Below, piece after piece: positions 1 through 9,800 of a stretch of 64,000 nt of DNA; the stretch's first letter is position 1, and each line of letters starts with the position of its first letter. Source of the DNA: Parelaphostrongylus tenuis (lineage: Eukaryota > Nematoda > Chromadorea > Rhabditida > Metastrongylidae); NCBI GenBank assembly GCA_019055375.1, contig JAHQIW010007378.1, forward strand, positions 86,799-150,798, read 5' to 3'. A program made the position numbers and the translations under genes. Below the pieces are notes generated by a model. That model was not told where the DNA came from. It did no database searches and saw only the letters and a list, made by a program, of their open reading frames with translations.

Positions 1-167
1 AAGAACACTTGAGAGATCATGTTTATAAGAAGACAGACAACATTGCTTTCGAAAACAAATAGTAGTTGTGGGAGCAAAATGACAAAGTATTCAGAAAATT
101 GTGGTACAAAGTTGCACTATATTACCGTAAGTGAGTAACACTTCAATTGGAAAGTTAGCGCAGAAAA

Positions 168-3100
168 CTAGTCCATATTGTCCTCGTCGTCGATCTTTGG
201 AGCTAAATAGAACCGCAGATGACCATTTTGCTGACCAGTGGATTTACCATCGTCGGTTAGCGGATACCTGAAAATGCCGAACTCCAGTCTGTACTGAAAT
301 TTTTTTACCCTATAAATAGTAATAAATTCTTATAGACTTACTCGACCACAATAGGAACATCGTTACACAAGGAAATGCGTACACGGCTCGAGAGTGATGT
401 TGCTTTTGTGAACTGATTCATATACTTGATCGAGAAATTCACATTAACTGGATCAGTAACTTCCAATGAGATGGTCTGAAACAAAAACGACTATTATCAA
501 TTAGCTTTTACTAGTTATCCAAAGCCAAATGAGAGCGGAAACACACACAGATACCTCGTCTTCATTGTCTGCATTGCTACTTGGAGAGTAAGTGATGACC
601 GACTGTCCTGTGTCACCTTTCCCAGTAAAAACAATACCGGCCTGCAGGACCAACGAGAATAATTCCATGCAATAGAACAATCGCTTGTAAAAAGCCCACT
701 CGTACCTTGGTAGCAGTGATATTGAGCGAGTCGCTGAACATCGATAGATCTTTGCACGTCTTCTGGAACTCCGACGATGGCATCTCACAAACAACGGCGT
801 AGTCCTGCTCAGGGATACCAAGGTGTTCACTGTCGATGTCCATCATTTTCACTGTCACATCCTGTAATTGATGACACAATTGACAATTATTCTTTCTTGT
901 CAAAATAACAGACAAAGCGCTTTCATAAGTATTGTTGGGTTGCCCCGTGAATTCATTCGTATTTCGATACCTTTGTTATAACAACTATTTATACAAAAGA
1001 ATTGATCTGCTAGCTATTTACTGAGCAAAAATTGGTTGCCTTTCCCCCAGAAAGGAAGAGGCTGTCGATCAAAGAAGTAGCTGTGGTAACTTTTGAATTC
1101 TCTCTAGTCTAAGCTTCTTATCCCGCAGATGCTGGTGGGGAAGAGATGGTGATACGATGGAGCAGTATCAGGAATATACGATGAACATGGTACCATGGTC
1201 CAATACAGTTTCTCCAAAATGTAGAGAATCAACTTTGCCATGTGAGCTCAAGCGTTATCCTGGAGAATGGCGACACTTGTCGTTTCAGACGCTACTTTCG
1301 CACTGCTGCAACCAAATTCCACAGTCGCTCTCCGTGAAGGTCAGCACTGATTTTCTGGTTGTTACCAAGCAGTTTCAAGCATACCCTGTCAATCCCAAAA
1401 ACCGATAGCATGATCTGTAATGCGGTTGTGGCCGGCCAATTCATGAGGTGTGCATCTCTAGATTTCATTCGAATGGCGAGCGATGGTAGTATGGTCGTCT
1501 CCAAGTGTCTGCACAAGCTACTTGAATATTCTCTATCATACCACAGCCTTCTGATAGTAGATCGGCTTGAATAGAACAAAAAATATAATAAAATAACAGT
1601 GTGAAAGCATCGAGAAAACTTATCTTGATTAGCTGATTAGCTTAAAGTGTGAAAGAAGTTATAAGACAGCCGAATTGATGAAGTGATGAAAAAACTCCTC
1701 ACCTGAGTTTTGTCCCTTTTTATGTCAGCGAATGTGAAAGTAATACTATCACTGTCGCCTTCTTCGAATTTGATCATACATGTATCGTCGTTATTTGCGC
1801 ATTTCAACGCTTTCGACATGTTCGCTAACGACATTCCAAGGTTGATTGTTCTATCACAGCGATACGTATCAAACAGACCAACCTAAACACATACACCGAT
1901 ATAAATTCTTTAGAGGGCAGGGTAGCGTAATGGCTAGTGATGCAATGTATCGGAAAGCGGGCTGATAAGCGCTGCAGTGGTTCGCCTCGTCCCCCAAACT
2001 CCTTTGCAGGTTATAAATATCGGGGAAAGAATTGTGAGAAAATGCTTGAGGAATATTTATTTGTGCACCTATTACAACCGAACAAAAACAAAACTAATAG
2101 TCAGAGTGCTCCCCCTCAACTTCAAGCACATGCTGCCAACTTTTGCTAACTTTGTCCTCGCCCCAAGCCAGATTGATGCGATCACTTGTCACCGTTGCAT
2201 TTGAACTCAAGAGCCATTCGTGCATCATAAACAACCTGATTTGCTAGCTTGTTAACTCCTTCTTGACATAAGTAGATAAATTATATATAAATCAACGCGG
2301 GAGAAGACGTGGTTTCAAATGAGCTCAAAAACAGAAAAAATGGTCGATACACGAGAAAGTTACAAACATTTTCTCAGAACTTTTTCCCTAACCTATTAAT
2401 AAACTAGACGTCTAGGAACATCTTAAGTGGGTTAGCTCGGGAATTGAAAGGACATCGTCTCAACTAGCAATTTTCGTCATTCGAAAAGATGTGAAGTCTT
2501 CTATCAGTAGTCGAAACAACGCATGCAATCAGTTCTTTGGGAGCCGCGCAGCGGATTCTAATAATGATGTCGCGTAAAATAAAACAGATAGTAAGTTAAT
2601 CATTCCACTGAGGAGGCTTTCATCGAATGCTTAATGATGGACGTTGAGAGGAAGCATTCGCTGCATCGACCTCTCCTCAACGCGCTCACAGAATCACCTG
2701 CGATCTCTAGCCAAGCGCAAGCTATCCTACAGATCCCACATTCAGCATGAAGACGAAACTGTCTAGCGGCGAGTGAACACGTAAATTGTCGGAGACCTTT
2801 GTGGAAGGGGATGAATGCGAGGAAACCTATCGGATGCAAGAACTGCTGAGGGATCTGCACAGCGAATTGTGATGAGTCGTGTGATATGATTGAATATCGG
2901 TTTTTTGAACGCTGTTCTAGACGACCCGTCGTCACATTTTACTAGGCGGATCTCCGAGCACTTCTTACATTTGAGCCGATTCTTCGCAGACGTCCTCCAC
3001 AAAGATCTTCGACGACCTCACGATTTATATCGACTACTGCATGAAGATTTCGTCATTTTCATGAATGACGTTGAATGCTGATCGGGAAAACCCTGCAATC

Positions 3101-3632
3101 TCGGAGAAGTCTAGGCTGAGGCGTTCCGAAAGGCGTTCGTTTAATGATTCTAAGAGAGTTATAGAAGATGTCGGGGTAGCACTTTACTTCCTGATAACCT
3201 GTAATCACTAACCGCCCAGCTAATGCCCGCCTTCAATACTTTTTCTACAAAGTCGTATATTTCCGTAAACAATGCCTTCCCACTTCAATATTGCCTGCAT
3301 CTACTTGATTTCAACGAGTTCTTAACGACTGAGACTGTCTAGAAGGTCACAAACATTCACCGGCCCTTTTTTTTGAAGTCGGCTATAACTTCAAAGAACC
3401 AAAGGCTTACTTCCAATTTAAGAGAGACGAGCGCTACATGGGATGAGTCCATTGCTTGGAGACACATGGCCGACTCCGAGCAATCGAACGGAGCATCGGT
3501 GACAAGATCCTGGAACAAAACCCTCAAATAACAAGTTTCAAGAAACTCTAACTTCTCAGCGACATTTCAAACCTTGATTGACTCGATAATCTTCTTGAGA
3601 AGGGCTGCATTGGCAAGTTTAGCTTCGAACAT
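168..3632 (-). CDS. pcn-1: Proliferating cell nuclear antigen (PCNA), sliding clamp, 7 exons
   Basis: PCNA is the homotrimeric ring that tethers DNA polymerases delta/epsilon and many repair factors to DNA in the nucleus. Exons in coding order are 3573-3632, 3411-3509, 1703-1882, 706-861, 555-641, 342-475 and 168-267. All introns are GT-AG, the frame is continuous, and the product is about 271 aa against about 261 in human. Visible hallmarks are the start [20 protein letters not shown], the signature [18 protein letters not shown] (exon 2 end), the DNA-facing segment [31 protein letters not shown], and the C-terminal LAPKIDDED that closes the partner-binding face. The lysine ending exon 4 (ITATK, residue ~165) aligns with human Lys164, the ubiquitin/SUMO acceptor. 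The last exon has a small insertion ([15 protein letters not shown]) relative to human. The first exon's ATG is the only start compatible with the family N-terminus. No obvious trans-splice acceptor was found next to it. Confidence 0.96.
1883..3410. other. PCNA intron 2 with decayed repeats
   Basis: This 1.5 kb intron holds a tRNA-like/SINE-like patch near 1915-2010 and, at about 2560-3260, a decayed interspersed repeat. Its segment near 3040-3120 resembles DDX54-intron sequence near 14640-14720 (both contain versions of 'gcaatctcg' after a 'tcgggaaaa/tcgggcaaaa' stretch). The open frames here on both strands do not resemble a known protein. Confidence 0.4.
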
Positions 3633-3810
3633 GTTGGCGGCAGCAGGAGGTTAGTAGGGCGACTTTAAAAGGAGACCTAGATCAACCTAGTTCCAAAACA
3701 TGTTCAAAAACGAGAACGACAGAAAAAACTACTGTCAAGTCCTCGATTTTTTGTACGAAAATGGTGCCAGTAATAGTCAGCTAACATTTTGCGTCGTGTC
3801 CTTCTTTAAT

Positions 3811-3874
3811 CGGTTGACTTCCGCGGACCCACGGTGGGTGTGTTCGCTATCGTGGGTCCGCGGAAGTCACCCGG
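3811..3874. repeat. Short hairpin MITE end (GACTTCCGCGGACCC terminal repeat)
   Basis: The arms GTTGACTTCCGCGGACCCAC and its near-perfect reverse complement (ending GGAAGTCACC) are separated by about 17 bases. The same terminal sequence flanks an insertion at 22885-23117 (both ends) and occurs as a single end at about 18459-18483. This marks a small family of non-autonomous inverted-repeat elements with no coding capacity. Confidence 0.6.
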
Positions 3875-4292
3875 TTCGAGCCGATGATCCGTTCTGTTGG
3901 GTTGTGGAAGGGCAGCGTCGAGTGAGGATCCCCACTCCGCAGGTTTCAGCAAAACTCGACTTGAACAGCTACAGTGATCAACTCTCGAAAAGACAAAGAC
4001 GTCGATACGCAGTAGCCAAGTGATATCTTGTGAACCCGCTTTTTTAAAGCTTGGGCCAAGTTGGTATCGCTTTTTCGAGACGGATGACCGACATTCCGGC
4101 GACTTCGTCTTCTCCACAGCGGGCTTTTTGTAGAGTGAAAGATTATTTATGATTATCACTGTCGAAATAAGCTCCAATAAAGAGTATCGGTAGCTTTGAC
4201 ATCACAAAAAATGGCGAAAATGTCGCCAAAATGTCAAGCATCGGTTCTATAGAGGAGACAACGTCATGAAAGCTCTAATTGAAATCGGAATT

Positions 4293-4722
4293 CGGTTCTT
4301 TCTGATTAGGAGGGAACAAATGAAAAACCGATCTCATTTGCTGGAGGCGAACCTTCCATAGGAGTGTTAGTAACCATTCGAAAGCTGAGACTTGAGGCTA
4401 CAGCCCCATCTCCGGTTTTTCAGAACACCTCTTTATAACGCTGTAGCACTCAGATCGAAAAATTATGTTTCACACTCGCCTTATGTCTTCATTTTCGTCA
4501 TGCATATAATTCGCTGGAAGCTGAAAAGCATATCAGTGTGTGTTGAATGTTAGAGAGTTATAAAGGGGTGTTTACAAAAAATCGGAGACGGAGCTGTAGC
4601 TTCAAGTCACAGCTTTCGAATGATTACCAACACTCCTATGGGAAGTTCCTCTCCAACGAATGAGATCGATTTTTCATTTGTCCCCCCCCCCCCCCCCCCC
4701 CCCCTCTAATTAGAAGGAATCG
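4293..4722. mobile_element. Fold-back (inverted-repeat) element FB1, copy a
   Basis: Two arms of roughly 180-200 bp are inverted around about 4490. The left arm reads 'aacaaatgaaaaaccgatc...catttgctgga' and then 'taaccattcgaaagctgaga'. The right arm repeats this on the other strand, ending 'gatcgatttttcatttgtcc'. A run of 23 C residues (4682-4704) interrupts the right end. Related copies lie at 16330-17525, 27125-27795, 29492-30282 and 30950-31762, and single arms near 21030-21290, 22285-22445 and 26190-26365. No transposase is encoded, so this is a non-autonomous DNA element. Confidence 0.75.
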
Positions 4723-5116
4723 GCAATTCGCGCGATATCATTCCGCTCCACTACACCTTGATGTCTTCATCTTCTTCAGGGGGCCGATGATTCGAGCCCT
4801 TCGAAAGCAGCCGTTCCGCGTGGATCGACGCTTCGAATGGAGAATCGGCTATGCCATTTCACAATCAACTGAGATCGATCCGCTCCAGAGATGAAGAGGA
4901 TGACGTCATAGTGCTAGGCGAACACATCGATTTCTATCAACTCAAGGCACTTGCCTTGATCAATAAAAAATCGGCAATTGATTGTAACTACCGAAACTTT
5001 GAAAATGAGAAGAAAAGCTTAGAAAAACTAATCTTTATCTAAAGCTTCACGAGGTTGGTATCTTTTCCCAATCGATTGCTCTTCCTTTCCGGTCGATGGG
5101 TTTACGCGATTGCTTG

Positions 5117-5153
5117 TGGCTGACGTTTCGGCAAATACGCCTCTTCAGAGCCA
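5117..5153 (-). ncRNA. Hammerhead ribozyme-like motif (type I, minimal stem III)
   Basis: Read on the minus strand: stem I 5' TGGCT, core CTGAAGA, stem II GGC-GTATTT-GCC, core GAA, stem III ACGT (palindromic, no loop), cleavage-site C, stem I 3' AGCCA. All invariant core positions (CUGANGA, GAA, A15.1-U16.1, H17) are present and stem I pairs over 5 bp. Stem III is too short to fold alone, so activity would probably need a dimer, as described for retroelement hammerheads. The motif sits in the left arm of the 5.0-5.4 kb palindrome. Confidence 0.6.
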
Positions 5154-5261
5154 TGTAATCCAGGGATTACCTATGTTGTTAGCGCCAGGGTGGCGCATCT
5201 TTTCTAGTTTTCATAACTACGCCACTCTGGCGCTAACAACATAGGTAGTCCCTGGATTAGA

Positions 5262-5299
5262 TGGCTCTGAAGAAGGCGTATTTGCCGAAGCGTCAGCCA
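5262..5299 (+). ncRNA. Degenerate hammerhead-like motif (mirror copy)
   Basis: This is the right-arm counterpart of the 5117-5153 motif: TGGCT, CTGAAGA, then AGGC-GTATTT-GCC. Here the core GAAAC is GAAGC and one extra A precedes stem II. The invariant A15.1 is lost, so this copy is predicted inactive. Confidence 0.5.
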
Positions 5300-6017
5300 C
5301 AAGCAATCGCGTAAACCCATCGACCGGAAAGGAAGAGCAATCGATTGGGAAAAGATACCAACCTCGTGAAGCTTTAGATAAAGATTAGTTTTCTAAGCTT
5401 TTCTTCTCATTTTCAAAATATTATATTATTAACACGCCAAAGTTTCAAGAAAGCCGGTCTTTCGAGTTGTTACTTTACTGGCTTTTTCGATTACTTTAGT
5501 TCTTCTAACATCGTTTTTCATCTGGATGTAATTGATTGTAAATACCGAAAGTTAAGGAAAGGCGGGACTTTCAAACAGGTCATCGATTTTTGGAAAAACC
5601 TGCAAGTATAAGCACACCGCCTCTCCATCTCCCCCAATGACAATACGACAAGAATTTTCACGAAGAAAAAATTTCAAAGATTCCTGTAGGAAAAAAATGA
5701 GAGAAAAGCATGGAATCGCCGACGGACGCCCGACGAGCAGGTAGAGCCAATGCGGCAAATTTCGTATTTAGGCTCCCGTCGACACATTTTCCCGCCATAT
5801 TCAAAATAGGCAACCAGGTTTGCATTGGAGCACACTATTCGCCGCCACGATCACTGTTTGCCAAGCACAATTGAATAGGGCCCATCACAGGCATAGAGAG
5901 GAGAGTTTCCCATCATCTTAAGTGTATAGATTTCACACGACGATATTCTTCCTACGTTAGGTCCGTTTAGACTTGATATCTTTCCAATCAAAAGCACTTA
6001 AGACTCAAATTTTTCGT

Positions 6018-6130
6018 CGGTGGTGCAACGGTTAGCGTACGCTCCCGGAAAGAGTGAGATCTGGGTTCGAATCACGGCTGACGCAAATATTTTTGCACAG
6101 CACTCCACATTACTCGAGTTTTTGCCATTA
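6018..6130 (+). repeat. tRNA-derived SINE (family C), copy
   Basis: A tRNA-like head ('tggtgcaacggttagcgt' near an A box, then 'gggttcgaatcacggctga' containing a B box) is followed by the tail 'gacgcaaatatttttgcaca'. The same head-plus-tail layout recurs at 13725-13830, 15640-15735 and 19485-19610. It does not fold as a clean tRNA. Confidence 0.6.
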
Positions 6131-6200
6131 GTTTCCAGCGCTGGCGCAGAAGTTGCAAGAATAAACGATGCATTAGGGGAGAGGGAAAGGACGAAGAGAA

Positions 6201-6224
6201 GGGGAGGGAAGGGGATGGGAGGGG
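6201..6224 (+). other. G-quadruplex-capable G tract
   Basis: Five runs of 3-4 G separated by 1-2 bases (GGGGAGGGAAGGGGATGGGA then GGGG) lie inside a purine-rich stretch (6165-6235) between PCNA and DDX54. Confidence 0.6.
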
Positions 6225-6424
6225 AGGAAAGGAACTATCGATGACAATTCCCTTTCTTTTGCTGTTCTGAAAACTTATTTCAATGAGAAACGGAATTTGC
6301 AGGCTTCCTGAAGACCATCCTGAAGAACTAGAGGTTTATCATCTTAAAGCTCTCAGTAAGAATTCTTTTCATTTTACCACATTTATAGCGGCGTTATGAT
6401 GTAACAGGTTTATATGCAAGGAAG

Positions 6425-6535
6425 CTGAGTGAGAAGCAAATCTATGACCCTCAGGCCCTAGTCGACCAGCGTCTCATCTTTCCCAAAAGCGCGTGCTAAC
6501 CTACTGCACTATCGAGGCTCCTGTTCTGCTATCGC
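6425..6535 (-). repeat. tRNA-like SINE fragment
   Basis: On the minus strand a head 'gcctcgatagtgcagtaggt' resembling tRNA A-box sequence is followed by degenerate B-box sequence. Related minus-strand tRNA-like heads lie at 8725-8812, 15478-15560, 18715-18812, 19060-19148 and 33665-33755. None has a consistent acceptor stem, so they are treated as SINE heads rather than tRNA genes. Confidence 0.4.
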
Positions 6536-6897
6536 TCTTCTTGCGTTTAATGATAAGGCAGTGATAATGCTGGTTCCTCCGCTCTTCAGGAAGACTTTAT
6601 GGAAAGAATTATGATACTTTTCAGTGGTAACAGTCCGTGTAATAGTTTGAATCTCACTCAGAAACAAATATTTCATAATATTCATATAAGAAACAAGAAT
6701 ATCTTAACAATGAAAAAACAGTAACAGACGGATTGTAGATCACAAAAAGAACCGAAAAGCCAGTTGTAATCAATAACATGAACAACATCAATTGACAACT
6801 TTCTTCTATTCGATCTATACAATGTAAAAAGAATAGATTTTTCAAATCTAATGACAAGCGAGCGTAACAAAGTTCAACTTCGTACTTCATCAGGCTG

Positions 6898-9800
6898 TTA
6901 ACCTCGCTTCTTCCCAAATCCTTTCTTTCCCCTCCGCCCATGCGAGCCGCTTTTTTCTTGAGATTTTCCAGTCTTCGGTGTTCCATGTAATCTTGTAACT
7001 TGAGTGATTTCTTTCTGATCTTCTTAATCTGACTGACGTTTCTAATTTCCAACTTTGCACCCTGAAATTCACGTATTCAAAAAACGCCTTAAAAAGTGGT
7101 CAGAAATCTCCAGAGTCGGAAGAATTCTTCTAAATCAACAAAAACTGTGCTCACCTTGCTACGTTGCTTGTTATTATGCTTTTTCCACCTATCTTGTCGC
7201 GAACTGTTTCCCATGCGATGAGTAGTTTCTTCGTCACGAGGTTGTTCATCTTCGCCGTTCTGTAATGATGACATCTCAACTCAATGAAGAAGAAGAAGAA
7301 AAAAAAAAAAGCCATATAGCCTAAATATGACCTTTTTGTAGCCGATTTTCTGCTTTTTCTTCCAGTCCTCGTACCGGCCCGTTTTATACGACGCCGGGAG
7401 CCATGTGCCATCTTCTGTGCGTATTCTCTTTATATCATCACCATCAGCACCACTTCCAACAAACCGTTTCTTCTTCCGATCCCTTAGAAATACATAGAAT
7501 ATATGGTGATCTACTGGCGTCTATGCGTCTGATGTTGATCAGTAAGCATAACGGCGATAAACATTTCAAACATGAGAAGTAACCCTTCGAGGACCACCGC
7601 TGATAGGCAGGCGGCGTCGCTCGCGCTGCAGTCCAGGCAGGCAGCATCTGCATGTCTGACTCTCTGAGAGCTTTCTCACGACAGACGGCGCCGCCGTTAC
7701 AGCAGCTGAGTGGTATTTGACGTCGCGCGGCTCGGTATGAATCGTACCGTATTGCCCTCAGAAGGATAAACCAAGAACCACATAACAATTGTGGACGGGG
7801 TTTCAGAACTCAGAGAAACCATCTTGTAGAACGAAACGTTGAGGCTGGAGAGCAATATTGTATAACTATTACTCCTTGAGGGATGCGTCATGCATTCGTC
7901 TTCAGTATTTAACTTCGTTTGAAGTAACTGAATGCATATCTGGCCTTTGGTATGACTCGAAGTGGTCTCCAGTTGTATGCGTCAATACTGCTTACCCTCA
8001 CAGACAAGTCTGAGACTAGTCCGGGACGAATTTACCGACCCCGAAAGGATCGGTGGCTTGGTGAGCTATGAGCGCGATATCAAACTATTGACCTTGTGGA
8101 AGACCCACAGCACCTCTAACCACTGCGCCCACATGCGCTCCGATTATTAGGTTGGAAAAAAATTTCCATCATTTGGATGGGAATGTCATTTTTTCGCATT
8201 AATGGGGGTAGGGGTTCATATCACTTGAAAGGTCTACTTCTTGCGCATCTATTGATATATAATTTGTCTATGTCTGCCGCAGAATGGAATCGTCCAGGAA
8301 CAAAAACGTTTCTTGATGCCTTATGAGTACAAATTTGGTTCAAATGCTGCTGATGCTGCTCGCCAAATCAACAAAGCTTGGGGCGATCGTGCGGGTGGAG
8401 AAACAACAGTCCGCGAGCGATTTCGTAAGTTCAAGGAAGGAAATGAAGAGTTGACCGACAGACCGACATTCGGACGACCAACCAAACCTCTTTGATTCAA
8501 AGCCGAAGGAGTGGTATTCGACCAGATCCGAAACCTAGCGGACCGATGGCAAAAAGTGGTGGATAATGATGGCCTCTATTTGCAAAATTGCTGTTGTGGT
8601 TTGTTATCTGAATATATGCATGAATTTTAAGTGTTCTATCAAACAATGGAAACTTTCTTCCGAACCTTGTAAGACGTAAAGTAGTCGTATATTCCAAAGA
8701 ATACTGTGCAATGTGCAAAACTTCTGACCCAAGCAGGAGTTGAACTTGCAGTTCAGCCATACTGGAGGCGTGTGCTAACACTACACCGTCGAGACCACAG
8801 CTCTGCTATTGCTGCAGAAACACGAATTACAAAGTAGATCGTTTTCATCACATTCCCACATAAAAAAATCAATGGATATCCATCCATCCAGAGTGGTGCA
8901 TAAAATATTCTTCACCATAATTAGAGCTACCAAATGAACGACCCAAAGAATGATAACCAGCTTAATCAACCCTTGGAAACCGAATGTGTTGCTCAGAGTT
9001 CAAACGATTCTTGATTTGGGCTCAATTTCAGAAAAACCTTCATAGAGCGCTGTAAGAGCGAAGAGAAGATTACGTTTCATATTCGGATTTTATTTGCATC
9101 AAAAACACAGGACTGTACAGAAAATCATAGAGTATCCAAGCAACACGAAAGCACCATAATTCCTTTCAAAACGGAAAGAAACCTTTGAGTAAATAACAAG
9201 GATCGCCAGCGTGCAGCAAACCGACTGTGATTTCCAAGGGATTTAGGAAGGATGGAATCAACATAGTAATCTTCAGCATGGATAGTCGCGCCATTTCATT
9301 ACATATAGCGATAGGAGAAGCAGGTATGGCACAGTGACGAGAGGTCCTTCACAACTCACAAGTGCTCAATCAGTCGATGGTTAAGAGCCCGATTCCGCAA
9401 TCAGGCACGCAAAGCCTTCCATTCTTCCGGGTCGTTGAATTGACACGTCTTGTTAGAAGATTAGCAGCACTGACTTCATAGATCGGCAGGTCACCGTGAG
9501 TCATTCTAAAGACCACATATGCATACAGTCAGCTCAAGCGATGCTTAATGAAGACGAATGCATGCTGCATCCCACAGGAATTAATCAACGCCTTGAAGCT
9601 TCCATTCTTCGAGCTGATATGTCAATCCTATTGACAGAATGAGAAAGAATGTGAGTCACCATCTTTTCACGTGATTTTGTCTATACATTCCTTTGTCATC
9701 ATCTGCAAATATCTCCACTACTGCACCGTCGGCCTGTCGAGCAAAATCCACCTTATCCAGTGCTAAGTGTTTTTCAGATACGCAATCAGCTGAAGAATAT

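Larger units (their letters stand above)
5010..5425. mobile_element. Long palindromic element with hammerhead-like motifs in both arms
   Basis: Positions ~5000-5205 and ~5222-5425 are near-perfect reverse complements, with the centre at about 5205-5225. Both arms contain 'ggcgctaacaacatagg' or its complement, the hammerhead-like motif (see separate entries), and 'aagcttcacgaggttgg' or its complement. No open reading frame of note is present. Type I hammerheads with minimal stem III are known from terminal repeats of Penelope-like retroelements, so this may be an inverted pair of such termini. No GIY-YIG or reverse transcriptase sequence was seen, so that origin is inference. Confidence 0.7.

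Noticed and set aside
1292..1579. A gene within PCNA intron 3
   Set aside because: Open frames exist on both strands without splice signals or recognisable motifs.
2600..2935. A gene within PCNA intron 2
   Set aside because: A similar but diverged stretch near 14.6-14.7 kb suggests an old repeat, and no domain is visible.
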